Source: Runella sp. (GTDB lineage Bacteria; Bacteroidota; Bacteroidia; Cytophagales; Spirosomataceae). Taken from it: 35,538 nucleotides of DNA. The stretch's first letter is position 1, and every line of letters starts with the position of its first letter. The DNA is taken from NCBI RefSeq assembly GCF_027484545.1, contig NZ_JAIXST010000195.1, positions 1 to 35,538 on the forward strand, written 5' to 3'. Of the stretch, positions 15,043 through 22,521 are shown piece after piece. The notes beneath the pieces were generated by a model. It made no database searches. It had not been told where the DNA came from and saw only the letters and a list, made by a program, of their open reading frames with translations. Made by a program: the position numbers and the translations under genes.

Positions 15043-15050
15043 CAAAAGTA
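15043..15050 (-). promoter_or_regulatory. -7 element upstream of the GH65 gene
   Basis: Minus strand TACTTTTG fits TAnnTTTG and lies about 33 bp upstream of the ATG at 15010. No convincing TTG was found at the -33 distance. The rest of the gap 15051-15373 holds T-rich sequence, a small hairpin (15205-15223) and no gene that I can support. Confidence 0.4.
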
Positions 15051-15204
15051 GGGATTTCGGACGAAGGTTTCTACTACGATTTTACCTATAATAAGTGCAG
15101 AGTTTGCCTTTTGCGTCCCATTTTCCCCAATTCTTGAGATCAAAAGTGTGTGAAAAACAATTCTTCTTTTTTTACTTGGTGATTTTTAATCTTTTTTTCA
15201 AAAA

Positions 15205-15223
15205 CAGGTTAGTAAATAACCTG
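15205..15223 (-). terminator. Possible weak leftward terminator hairpin
   Basis: CAGGTTA / TAACCTG form a 7-bp stem around a 5-nt loop. On the minus strand it is followed by five T. It could stop leftward transcripts coming through the broken two-TM gene; there is no matching U-tract on the plus strand. Confidence 0.35.
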
Positions 15224-15373
15224 GATGTTTAAGGATATTTTCCTATTTTTGAAATACTTAAAAATCGTTCCGAATCCAAAAAATAGTCGCTATAGCCCGT
15301 GGGAGAATGTGTATTTAGGATAGCTGCATTCTTGTTGAAACCCCAAGACCGCAACCCATAAACAAACAATAAA

Positions 15374-15894
15374 ATGGCTGAAGTAACTGAAGAAGATCAG
15401 AACACCAAAGAAGCACTCATTGCTTTGATTAACAAAATTCATCAGGATTACGAAATATGGTACGCCAGAATATCCAAACGAAATTTTAGAATTTGGTACG
15501 GATTGCAATTGGGTTCCTTATTATGCGGCTTTTTGACCTCTTATGCGGCTTTTTGACCTCCATATTTGTGGCCTTCCAGACCAAAGCTACCTGGACACCC
15601 AACATCAAACTCATTTGTGCCATTATCCCGCTGATTGGCTCCTTAGCTTCTACCGTTGTTCTGCAATTCAAAGTTTTTGAGACGTGGAGACTGCGGGAAG
15701 AAGGATGAATATCGTTTCATAATTTGGTCAATATGGCTAATACCGAGTTGTTGAAGTGCAAAGTCCCCGAAGATTATCCCAAATTGCACGAGACTATTAC
15801 TCAGAAAACGAACGAACTGGAAAATGAGCAGTCAAGTAAGCATTTTGCGTTGTACGGAAGTAATTTTATTGCCTCATTTACGCCCAAAAAGTAA
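15374..15894 (+). pseudogene. Two-TM SLATT/DUF4231-like membrane protein gene, broken twice
   Basis: The first frame (MAEVTEEDQNTKEALIALIN) runs to GLQLGSLLCGFLTS and then stops at 15556 after a 20-bp unit repeats in tandem (15521-15540 and 15541-15560). Deleting one copy joins it to SIFVAFQTKATWTP, a second TM (LICAIIPLIGSLASTVVLQF) and FETWRLREEG. A TGA at 15706 follows (one change from CGA). The same frame then stays open and coding-like (ELLKCKVPEDYPKLHETI, TNELENEQSSKHFALYG) to TAA at 15892. The rebuilt protein is about 166 aa: a polar N-terminal helix, two TM segments and a cytosolic helix. That layout resembles SLATT/DUF4231 proteins, some of which are predicted pore-forming effectors in nucleotide-signalling defence. 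The family call is by resemblance only. Confidence 0.6.
15521..15560 (+). repeat. Perfect 20-bp tandem duplication
   Basis: Two adjacent identical copies of TTATGCGGCTTTTTGACCTC. Because 20 is not a multiple of 3, the second copy shifts the frame of the surrounding gene. Loss of one copy by slippage would restore the frame. Confidence 0.95.
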
Positions 15895-15924
15895 CTTACA
15901 AATGATTATGCTGTTTTTTAGCTG

Positions 15925-16620
15925 TCACAGCTTAAACATCAGATAGAGAATAAGTCCGTTGGTGTGGTCATACTCCGACAGCGTAAACCGCTCCGCCAAA
16001 ACATAGACATAACCTGCCTCTACGTCAAAATGAGGAGTGATTGAATGCGTAAATGTACAACTGAGGCGGTTTTGATTGAACGCATTGGGCAAGCGATTAG
16101 GAGGCAGATTGATAAAAACTTCGTCGTAAAGGGTCATCAGCGTTTTGGAAGACAAGGTAAAACGAGACAATAGTCGGGTGCGATTTCGGTAACGCGTAAT
16201 GGCATCAAATTTTCTGTATTCGTAAACATTACGAAACTGTAATCGGCTTTTTGTCCATGCTTTGACGTATTCTAATCCCCCCGAAAAACGAAGCTCGTGC
16301 AGTCTCGGCACTGACAAATCAGCGTCTTTTCCTAAAAGCTGATAAGAATAAATATTCTCGTAGGGAGAAAGTATGACATTGAGATGTTTAAACTGATAGG
16401 TAAGGGTAAATTTTACATTGCTCGTTTGAGGGTTTTCAATCGGACTTAAATGGTGCAAGTTATTTTGTCGTCTCATCCCGACTTCACCCATCAAATTCAA
16501 TTTTGGAGTCAGTTTGGCGTTTAAAGCCACTCGTGTCCAAAAACCGGTGTGAAAATAATGTTGAGAGAAGGCATAAAAAGGGAGCCCTCCGAGAAGGGTA
16601 AAAAGTAAAAATTTTCTCAT
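15925..16620 (-). CDS. DUF2490 outer-membrane beta-barrel protein
   Basis: 231 aa. The signal peptide MRKFLLFTLLGGLPFYAFSQ is followed by HYFHTGFWTRVALNAKLTPK and alternating amphipathic strands (SRLQFRNVYEYRKF, RYRNRTRLLSRFTL), ending in an aromatic C-terminus (LYLMFKL) as expected for an outer-membrane barrel. These fit DUF2490, a family of unknown function in Bacteroidota. It lies 69 bp after the YhhN gene in the same direction. Confidence 0.82.
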   Translation of the reverse strand: MRKFLLFTLLGGLPFYAFSQHYFHTGFWTRVALNAKLTPKLNLMGEVGMRRQNNLHHLSPIENPQTSNVKFTLTYQFKHLNVILSPYENIYSYQLLGKDADLSVPRLHELRFSGGLEYVKAWTKSRLQFRNVYEYRKFDAITRYRNRTRLLSRFTLSSKTLMTLYDEVFINLPPNRLPNAFNQNRLSCTFTHSITPHFDVEAGYVYVLAERFTLSEYDHTNGLILYLMFKL

Positions 16621-16689
16621 AAGATGGTGTCAGGCGGTCAAGCTCTACAAAAATAAATCAAATTTTGTAAAGTTTAGCAGGACTGAACC

Positions 16690-17352
16690 TTAACGTTTGA
16701 ATATACCCCAAACAATCAGCCATTGTGCCGCACCGTAGGTCGTCATTACGAGCAAAGAAGCGATGTCGAAATGTTGTAAAAACTTGTTGAGGGCAATGGT
16801 AGAATCGGATAAAATAAACAAAATAGCGCCTGCCAATACCCACGAATAACTGTTGTAGTTTACCGAACCTTTCCGAAACGCCGCCGCTACGCCCATGCTG
16901 CACAAACAGACAGAATAGACCACTACGGGCATCCAGAGCCCTTTTGTAGAAGTGTTACCGGTGATGGGTTGGTATAAAATGGCTAAAAAACTGAGCCCGT
17001 AAATCGCAAAAGGTAAAGTCAAACGCCGCCAGGAAGTGCGTAATGCGGCTTTTCCATCGGGAGTCAGTGTTTTGCTGAAAGCTATAATGTAACAGATTTG
17101 CATAACCAAAAATGACCCCAAACCCGCCACAAACAGGTCTTTGCCGCGAATCATCAAGAAAATATCTCCACCCAATCCAAACCACATTCCAATCCAAAGC
17201 CATGGATAGGTTTTGAGGTAATCGCGCGTCCAAAACAGGAGTGAAAGCATGATAAGGGGCTTAAACAAATATACGCCCTGCCAAAAACCGGCGTAGCCAC
17301 AAGCAATCTCAGCAACGACAATAGCCGTGTAAATAAGAAGTTTTAAACGCAT
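16690..17352 (-). CDS. YhhN family membrane protein (lysoplasmalogenase-like)
   Basis: 220 aa with about eight hydrophobic segments. WFGLGGDIFLMI near the N-terminal third and LFILSDSTIALNKF near the C-terminus carry the paired conserved acidic residues of the YhhN/TMEM86 family. Animal TMEM86B hydrolyses the vinyl ether bond of lysoplasmalogens; the bacterial substrate is less certain. Located in the inner membrane. It lies between methylmalonyl-CoA epimerase and DUF2490 on the same strand. Confidence 0.85.
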   Translation of the reverse strand: MRLKLLIYTAIVVAEIACGYAGFWQGVYLFKPLIMLSLLFWTRDYLKTYPWLWIGMWFGLGGDIFLMIRGKDLFVAGLGSFLVMQICYIIAFSKTLTPDGKAALRTSWRRLTLPFAIYGLSFLAILYQPITGNTSTKGLWMPVVVYSVCLCSMGVAAAFRKGSVNYNSYSWVLAGAILFILSDSTIALNKFLQHFDIASLLVMTTYGAAQWLIVWGIFKR

Positions 17353-17403
17353 AAAATCAGTTAGAAAGGTTAGGGTTTAAGAAAATAGCAGAATAAGAGC
17401 GAC

Positions 17404-17808
17404 CTATTTTTTTTCTTGGCAAAGTTCAATCAACACCCCATTCGTACCCTTAGGGTGCAGAAAACACACCAGTTTATTGTCAGCACCGCGTTTGGGAGTT
17501 TCATGGAGCAAAGTGAATCCCTCGTTTTTGAGGCGTTCCATTTCGGCCAAAATATCATCCACTTCAAACGCAATATGGTGAATTCCTTCGCCTTTTTTTT
17601 CAATAAACTTCGCAATTGGACTGTCGGGATTGGTGGCTTCGAGCAGTTCTATTTTGGTTTGGTTGATTTTGAAAAACGAGGTCGTCACGCCTTCCGATTC
17701 CACTGATTCGTGTTTGTAAGGCGACGTATTAAAAAGTTTGGAAAACAGTTCATCGGAAGCGGCGATATTTTTGACTGCAATTCCGAGGTGTTCGACGTTG
17801 GTAAGCAT
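17404..17808 (-). CDS. mce: Methylmalonyl-CoA epimerase
   Basis: 134 aa from ATG 17808. The extra 24 in-frame codons upstream do not belong to the fold. VEHLGIAVKN (His 7), IELLEA, GEGIHHIAFEVDD (His 78) and GVLIELCQ (Glu 128) are the vicinal-oxygen-chelate metal ligands and surrounding motifs. The enzyme interconverts (R)- and (S)-methylmalonyl-CoA on the propionate/succinate route. Its partner mutase is not in the window. It is followed by YhhN on the same strand 51 bp downstream. Confidence 0.9.
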   Translation of the reverse strand: MLTNVEHLGIAVKNIAASDELFSKLFNTSPYKHESVESEGVTTSFFKINQTKIELLEATNPDSPIAKFIEKKGEGIHHIAFEVDDILAEMERLKNEGFTLLHETPKRGADNKLVCFLHPKGTNGVLIELCQEKK

Positions 17809-17997
17809 CAGATGGAGAAGGTTTTTAGCCGGTAGTGCGCATTGATTGGCAAAAGTGAACAACTTAGCGATAATAAACAAAAGTTTGCGGTCAAGCTTTC
17901 TGAATCGCCTGTCTCTTATAGCAGAAGGGGGAATTTTATTCTCTTGAAGGGCAAATGGAGAAAGCCGATTACCAATTTACCATCGAAAAGAGGTTTT

Positions 17998-18028
17998 GCA
18001 AACACTTGCAATTTTTTTCAAACGTTTG
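17998..18028. promoter_or_regulatory. Two tandem LacI-type operator candidates upstream of the MIOX gene
   Basis: GCAA-ACAC-TTGC (17998-18009) and CAAACGTTTG (18019-18028) are inverted repeats of the same half-site (GCAAAC/CAAAC). Their centres are 20 bp apart. The second has the central CG typical of LacI-family operators. A LacI-family regulator is encoded just downstream of the inositol oxygenase, so an operator role is a reasonable inference. The rest of the 319-bp gap 17809-18127 contains only the -7 box at 18076. Confidence 0.5.
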
Positions 18029-18075
18029 CAGTAGCTTTTCTTTTTTAAGGCTTATTTCTTCAAAAGTTAATACTG

Positions 18076-18083
18076 TATATTTG
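18076..18083 (+). promoter_or_regulatory. -7 element of the inositol oxygenase gene
   Basis: TATATTTG is a perfect TAnnTTTG match, 44 bp before the ATG at 18128 and about 50 bp downstream of the paired LacI-type sites. No TTG is seen at the usual -33 spacing. Confidence 0.5.
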
Positions 18084-18127
18084 CTCAGTCATACGAAACA
18101 TAATCTTGTATATCATTACATATCATC

Positions 18128-19012
18128 ATGAATTCCACGCAATACACCGACGCCGAAATCGCTCCATTAGCAAGTTTGGATGAGTGGGAAGACGACCTTG
18201 TTCTACGTTATCCCGATCCTGATAGCCTCGCGCAAGCCAAGGCAAAAGAAGAATTTCGTAATTACGACGATCCTGCCCGCGATACCGTGAAAGAGTTTTA
18301 CCGCCTCAATCACAAGTATCAGACGTACGATTTTGTAATGGAAAAACGTCAGGATTTTCTCAAGTTTGATAAAAAAGAAATGACCCTGTGGGATTCATTT
18401 GAGTTCCTGAATACCCTAGTGGATGATTCTGACCCGGATATCGCCCTTGACCAACTTCAACACCTGTTGCAAACTTCGGAAGCTATCCGTGCGGATGGTC
18501 ACCCCGATTGGTTTGTATTAACCGGACTGTTGCACGATATGGGAAAAGTGCTTTGTCTGTTTGGCGAACCTCAATGGGCCGTTGTGGGTGATACGTTTCC
18601 CGTAGGTTGCCAACACTCTGATAAAATTGTTTACCCCGAATATTTTGCGACCAATCCTGATTCTAATGACGAGCGTTTCAATACCAAATACGGTGTTTAT
18701 GAGCCAAACTGTGGCTTACGCAACGTCCACATGTCATGGGGCCACGACGAATATTTGTACCAAATGACGAAGAATTATTTGCCTGAGTCAGCTTTGTATA
18801 TGATTCGTTATCACTCGTTTTACGCTCAACACCGTGAGAATGCATATACCCACCTGATGGATGCGCACGACCACGAGTATTTCAAATGGGTGAACGTGTT
18901 CAATCCTTATGATTTGTATACAAAATCGCCTAAAGTTCCCGATTGGAACGAGCTTAGACCTTATTACGAGGATTTAGCGGCAAAATATTTGCCTACTACC
19001 TTGAAATTTTAA
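18128..19012 (+). CDS. Myo-inositol oxygenase (MIOX)
   Basis: 294 aa, close to the eukaryotic enzyme in length and motif order. It oxidises myo-inositol to D-glucuronate with O2 at a mixed-valence di-iron site. The six ligands expected from mouse MIOX can be placed: His 112 (LQHLLQTSEAIR), His 136 and Asp 137 (LLHDMGK), His 206 (SWGHDEYLYQ), His 229 (IRYHSFY) and Asp 262 (NPYDLYTK). No signal peptide. A terminator directly follows, then a LacI-family regulator, and LacI-type palindromes lie upstream, suggesting inducible control by inositol or a related sugar acid. No uronate isomerase or other downstream pathway gene is in the window. Confidence 0.94.
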   Translation: MNSTQYTDAEIAPLASLDEWEDDLVLRYPDPDSLAQAKAKEEFRNYDDPARDTVKEFYRLNHKYQTYDFVMEKRQDFLKFDKKEMTLWDSFEFLNTLVDDSDPDIALDQLQHLLQTSEAIRADGHPDWFVLTGLLHDMGKVLCLFGEPQWAVVGDTFPVGCQHSDKIVYPEYFATNPDSNDERFNTKYGVYEPNCGLRNVHMSWGHDEYLYQMTKNYLPESALYMIRYHSFYAQHRENAYTHLMDAHDHEYFKWVNVFNPYDLYTKSPKVPDWNELRPYYEDLAAKYLPTTLKF

Positions 19013-19015
19013 TCT

Positions 19016-19042
19016 AAAAAGCGGTTCTCAAAACCGCTTTTT
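19016..19042 (+). terminator. Intrinsic terminator after MIOX
   Basis: AAAAAGCGGTT (19016-19026) and AACCGCTTTTT (19032-19042) form an 11-bp stem with a 5-nt loop and a T-run, 4 bp beyond the MIOX stop. Confidence 0.92.
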
Positions 19043-19092
19043 TATTTATCTTCCCGTGACAGATTTAGAAAAACCAGCCCATCGTCCGTTAT

Positions 19093-19127
19093 AAACGGTG
19101 AACTGAAAGCAGCAAACTGTCAACTGA
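19093..19127 (+). repeat. Direct repeat abutting the lacI-type start codon
   Basis: AAACGGTGAACTGA (19093-19106) and AAACTGTCAACTGA (19114-19127) match at 12 of 14 positions, and the second copy ends 3 bp before the ATG at 19131. It resembles the 'aaactgtaaactga' low-complexity intergenic family seen in related genomes. It occupies the position where a ribosome binding site would be. Confidence 0.55.
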
Positions 19128-19130
19128 ACT

Positions 19131-20159
19131 ATGGCATCTGACCGACCCATTACGATTAAAGACATTGCCCGTAAATTCAAGTGTTCCCCTTCTACCGTAT
19201 CAAGGGCCTTGAACAACCATCCCCTGATTAATGAAGACACTCGCAAAAACCTGCAGGAATACGCTCAAAAAGTAGGGTATCAGCGCAATTCGGTGTCGTT
19301 GAGTTTGCTTAACAAACGCACCGGAACGCTGGGTGTTATTGTTCCTTCTCTCAATCATCAACACGAAACGGCTATCATTGACGGGCTTCAATCAGTGCTG
19401 CAACCGCAAGGTTATTTGATGAATATTTGTGTTAGTAACGAAAGTTATCTTCTTGAGAGAGAATACGTTGAAAAATTGTTGGCCAATCGGGTAGAAGGGA
19501 TTTTTCTGTCTATATCACAGGAAACATACGATTCAGGCCATTATGAACACCTTGAAAGTATTATTCAACGAAAAGTGCCCCTGATTTTTATTGACCGCGA
19601 ATACGAAGGTTTTGAAGCAAGTCGGGTTACGATAGACGATTATTACGGCGCTTTTGCGGCAACGGAGCATTTAATCAAAATGGGTTGTCAGCGCATTGCT
19701 CATTTAAAAGGTCCGCAGGGTTTATCCATTACCGAACAGCGATTTCATGGTTATGTAGACTGCCTGAAAAAATACCAATTCCCGATTAAGGAAGAGTTGA
19801 TTGTCAGTACCAATTTTCAAGTAGAAAGTGCGATTATCCCCACGCAGCGCCTCATGGAGCTTCCTCAGCGCCCCGATGGTATTTTTGGGGTAAATGACCA
19901 AGTTGCCATCGGAGCGATGTATGTGGTACGGGAAAAGGGATTTCGAGTACCCGGCCAAGTAGCCATTATAGGTTTTGATGACTCACCTATTTCGGCTTAT
20001 ATTTCTCCTCCACTCACTACTGTCAGGCGTCCTGGAAAGCAAATTGGAGCGGAAGCTTCGCGTATTTTTTTAAGTCAAACCAAAGAGAACCCCGTACCCG
20101 TTGAAAATCTCGTATTACCGGCGGCTTTGGTTATTCGAGAATCGTCGCTTCGGTTTTAA
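19131..20159 (+). CDS. LacI-family transcriptional regulator
   Basis: 342 aa. Residues 7-27 (TIKDIARKFKCSPSTVSRAL) form the LacI helix-turn-helix, followed by the hinge region. The periplasmic-binding-protein-like sensor contains GTLGVIVPSL, FIDREYEGF, RIAHLKGP, GIFGVNDQVAIGAM and AIIGFDDSPISAYISPPLTT. Typically a dimeric repressor released by a sugar or sugar acid. Its position after MIOX and the palindromes at 17998-18028 suggest it controls inositol or uronate use. Its 3' end overlaps the convergent hydroxylase gene by 29 bp. Confidence 0.92.
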   Translation: MASDRPITIKDIARKFKCSPSTVSRALNNHPLINEDTRKNLQEYAQKVGYQRNSVSLSLLNKRTGTLGVIVPSLNHQHETAIIDGLQSVLQPQGYLMNICVSNESYLLEREYVEKLLANRVEGIFLSISQETYDSGHYEHLESIIQRKVPLIFIDREYEGFEASRVTIDDYYGAFAATEHLIKMGCQRIAHLKGPQGLSITEQRFHGYVDCLKKYQFPIKEELIVSTNFQVESAIIPTQRLMELPQRPDGIFGVNDQVAIGAMYVVREKGFRVPGQVAIIGFDDSPISAYISPPLTTVRRPGKQIGAEASRIFLSQTKENPVPVENLVLPAALVIRESSLRF

Positions 20160-21039
20160 GGCTTTTTACTTCTTGTTTACGCAATTGATTACTGGTCTGT
20201 GTACTGCCATCGTGTGACCAACCGGGGGGATTTACAACGTATTTCAGTTTGGTTTTCCAATCTACTTCTCGCTTCAAATCATGGACAATGGCTTTCCATT
20301 CGTGAAATAGAGTATTGGTCAAACTTCTATCATCTAATGATTTTGTTAATCCGTAACGGACAGGTTCTTTTTCCAGTTCTTCCTGAAAAGTACCGAAAAT
20401 TCTATCCCAGATGATAAGGCACATTCCCATGTTTTTGTCCAAATACGGTACATTGGACGCATGATGTACACGGTGATGTGAGGGGGTTACGAATACATAC
20501 CCAAGCCAACCTAATTTGCCAATATAGTTAGTGTGTACAATGATTCCGTAAGTCTGTGTAATAGAATACATTAACACAATATCAGCAGGTTTAAAACCAA
20601 CCAATACCAAGGGGATAAAATAGACAAACCGATACAAAGGCTGAAACACCGAAGAGCGAAAACCCGTGGTAAGATTGAAATATTCGGAAGAATGATGCGT
20701 TACGTGGACTGCCCAAAATAAACGGCTGTAATGATCCACTACGTGCAGGAAGTAAAACAGAAAATCTTCTGCAAAAAACAGTACTATCCAATAGGCGTAG
20801 ACGTTACTAATCTCAGTAAACCGGTACTGATAAAATGCAACTAAAATTACGACATAGACGGCCCGAAATGCTAAATCTATCCCTCCGTTAAAAAGCATCA
20901 GAAGGAAGTTGGTCAGGGTATCGCGCCAAGTATAATACTGACGATGCTGCCAATGGCTCATCAATGCCTCAAATCCAATTAGCAGGGCATAAAAAGGAGT
21001 TGTAAGTTGAATTATGGTCTGTTCTAATTCGTTAGTCAT
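20131..21039 (-). CDS. Sterol desaturase/fatty acid hydroxylase family membrane enzyme
   Basis: 302 aa from ATG 21039. The 33 upstream in-frame codons are rejected because MTNELEQTIIQLTTPFYALL is a better family-like start. Four or five hydrophobic segments surround the eight-His di-iron cluster: HVVDH (99-103), HVTHH (112-116), His 169 and HHRVHH (188-193). Such enzymes use O2 to hydroxylate lipids (fatty acyl, sterol or carotenoid); which lipid is unclear here. Stop codons of this gene and the LacI-type gene overlap convergently by 29 bp, and no terminator separates them. Confidence 0.87.
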   Translation of the reverse strand: MTNELEQTIIQLTTPFYALLIGFEALMSHWQHRQYYTWRDTLTNFLLMLFNGGIDLAFRAVYVVILVAFYQYRFTEISNVYAYWIVLFFAEDFLFYFLHVVDHYSRLFWAVHVTHHSSEYFNLTTGFRSSVFQPLYRFVYFIPLVLVGFKPADIVLMYSITQTYGIIVHTNYIGKLGWLGYVFVTPSHHRVHHASNVPYLDKNMGMCLIIWDRIFGTFQEELEKEPVRYGLTKSLDDRSLTNTLFHEWKAIVHDLKREVDWKTKLKYVVNPPGWSHDGSTQTSNQLRKQEVKSLKTEATILE

Positions 21040-21155
21040 TAGAAAAATACTATTTTTGTGGTGCAAATTAAGTAAAAACAAAACAAAATAAATACGACAG
21101 AGTTGACAAACCCGTCGAAACGCCGTATAATAGCACAAATACTCTAAGATTGGGC

Positions 21156-21641
21156 ATGGTAGGAATCATAATGGGCAGCCTTTCAGACTTAAAGGTGATG
21201 CAGGAAGCCGCTGATATGTTGAAAGAATTTGGAATTGGATACGAGATAGATATTGTTTCGGCACACCGTACTCCTGAAAAAATGGTGGAATACGGAAAAA
21301 ATGCCCGTTCTCGCGGGTTGAAAGTCATTATTGCTGGTGCTGGAGGAGCGGCTCATTTGCCGGGAATGATTGCCTCATTGACTACGTTACCCGTTATTGG
21401 AGTGCCTGTCAAAAGCAGCAATTCCATAGACGGTTGGGATTCGGTTCTTTCTATTTTACAGATGCCTTCAGGTGTACCTGTCGCTACAGTAGCGCTTAAC
21501 GGTGCTCGTAATGCAGGGATTCTGGCCATCCAAATCATTGGAACTTTCGACGAAGGAGTAGCCGAAAAATTGACCGAATACAAAGAATCGCTTAAAGTTA
21601 AAGTAGCTGAAATGAGCCGGGAAGCTCAAGCTTTATCTTAG
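21156..21641 (+). CDS. purE: N5-carboxyaminoimidazole ribonucleotide mutase (class I PurE)
   Basis: 161 aa from ATG 21156; a TTG two codons earlier is less likely. [15 protein letters not shown] holds the nucleotide-binding GSx[11 protein letters not shown] holds the catalytic His, and [15 protein letters not shown] is the family glycine loop. It converts N5-CAIR to CAIR in de novo purine synthesis, which requires a PurK that is not in this window. Cytosolic, about the normal length for bacterial PurE. The LysM gene follows 115 bp downstream. Confidence 0.95.
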   Translation: MVGIIMGSLSDLKVMQEAADMLKEFGIGYEIDIVSAHRTPEKMVEYGKNARSRGLKVIIAGAGGAAHLPGMIASLTTLPVIGVPVKSSNSIDGWDSVLSILQMPSGVPVATVALNGARNAGILAIQIIGTFDEGVAEKLTEYKESLKVKVAEMSREAQALS

Positions 21642-21756
21642 ATAAATGAGGCGTGTCGTATTAATTACAGCACCAAAATTGAACTTAATTATATCAATAA
21701 TCTGATTGTAAACTTACTTTTTCAAACCCTTCAGGTTTTTGCAAATTACTAATGAT

Positions 21757-22482
21757 ATGTCAGAAAACGAAAATAGAAATCGTCGTCCCGAAGAAACCTC
21801 TAAATTGCCTTACCTTTCTTTAGCTGTATTGGTATTGGTGATTTCGGGCTTATTATATGTTGGATATGAATACATTGCCGACGATGCCGCCGATGTGGAT
21901 CAATTGCTGAATACACCGCTTGACACAACGGGGCGTGAATTGCAGCCGATTCCTAACGAAAATGGACAATTTAATCAACCAGAAAGCACAACTCCCTCTA
22001 CTCTGGAAGGTGAAAATACTGCTTCTGACGATAATACAACAACTACTCCTGCCGAAAAAGAAGAAACACTGGCTACCAAACCTCCGAAGCCAGAGGAAGA
22101 AGAGCCCGTAAAAAAGCCGGAAGAAAAAGAGCCAGAAAAACCCAAGCCTGCAGCGGTAGATCCGGGGGGAGTAGAGATTACGCATACGGTACAGTCCGGC
22201 GAAACATTCTATGGTATTGCTAACCGTTATAACCTCAAAAGCAATACACTCAAAGGGCTCAATCCGAATATTCAGGACGAAACCAAAGACGTAAAATCGG
22301 GCGTAACACGCATCAAAATACGGGTACAGGCTGTCCACACAGTAGGAGCCGGTGATATTTTACGAGTGGTAGCCGACAAATATGGGGTGACAGTGGAACA
22401 AATTATGGCCGCTAATAAAAAGACCAAAAACTTTGCTGAGCGCGGGGAAAAACTGGTTATTCCTTTTCCTGCAAAGCAATAA
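21757..22482 (+). CDS. Membrane-anchored LysM protein with two LysM domains
   Basis: 241 aa from ATG 21757. A polar N-terminus, one TM helix (about 18-37, LPYLSLAVLVLVISGLLYVG) and a long acidic/Pro-rich linker (about 80-135, rich in KPEEKEPEKP) lead to LysM 1 (about 143-190, HTVQSGETFYGIANRYNL) and LysM 2 (about 193-237, HTVGAGDILRVVADKYGV). The layout places LysM domains in the periplasm to bind peptidoglycan, held by the inner membrane. No catalytic domain is present, so a structural or scaffolding role is likely. Confidence 0.87.
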   Translation: MSENENRNRRPEETSKLPYLSLAVLVLVISGLLYVGYEYIADDAADVDQLLNTPLDTTGRELQPIPNENGQFNQPESTTPSTLEGENTASDDNTTTTPAEKEETLATKPPKPEEEEPVKKPEEKEPEKPKPAAVDPGGVEITHTVQSGETFYGIANRYNLKSNTLKGLNPNIQDETKDVKSGVTRIKIRVQAVHTVGAGDILRVVADKYGVTVEQIMAANKKTKNFAERGEKLVIPFPAKQ

Positions 22483-22489
22483 ATAGACC

Positions 22490-22521
22490 AAGGCGAGGAG
22501 TTATGATTGACTCCTCACCTT
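22490..22521. terminator. Stem-loop between convergent genes
   Basis: AAGGCGAGGAGT (22490-22501) pairs with ACTCCTCACCTT (22510-22521) with one mismatch and an 8-nt loop. It sits exactly between the LysM and LpxH-like stop codons. A U-tract is lacking on either side, so termination strength is uncertain. Confidence 0.55.

Noticed and set aside
15725-15894. Independent 53-aa gene starting at 15733
   Set aside because: It is in the same frame as the upstream two-TM fragment and reads as its natural continuation past TGA, so it was treated as part of the pseudogene.
19086-19098. CCGTT-ATA-AACGG as an autoregulatory LacI operator
   Set aside because: Perfect palindrome, but it lacks the central CG and does not resemble the CAAAC half-sites upstream of MIOX; probably part of the repeat region.
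21853-22338. 161-codon minus-strand frame opposite the LysM gene, rich in Phe and Arg
   Set aside because: Antisense reading of a Lys/Glu/Pro-rich linker naturally gives a Phe/Leu-rich frame; no independent support.
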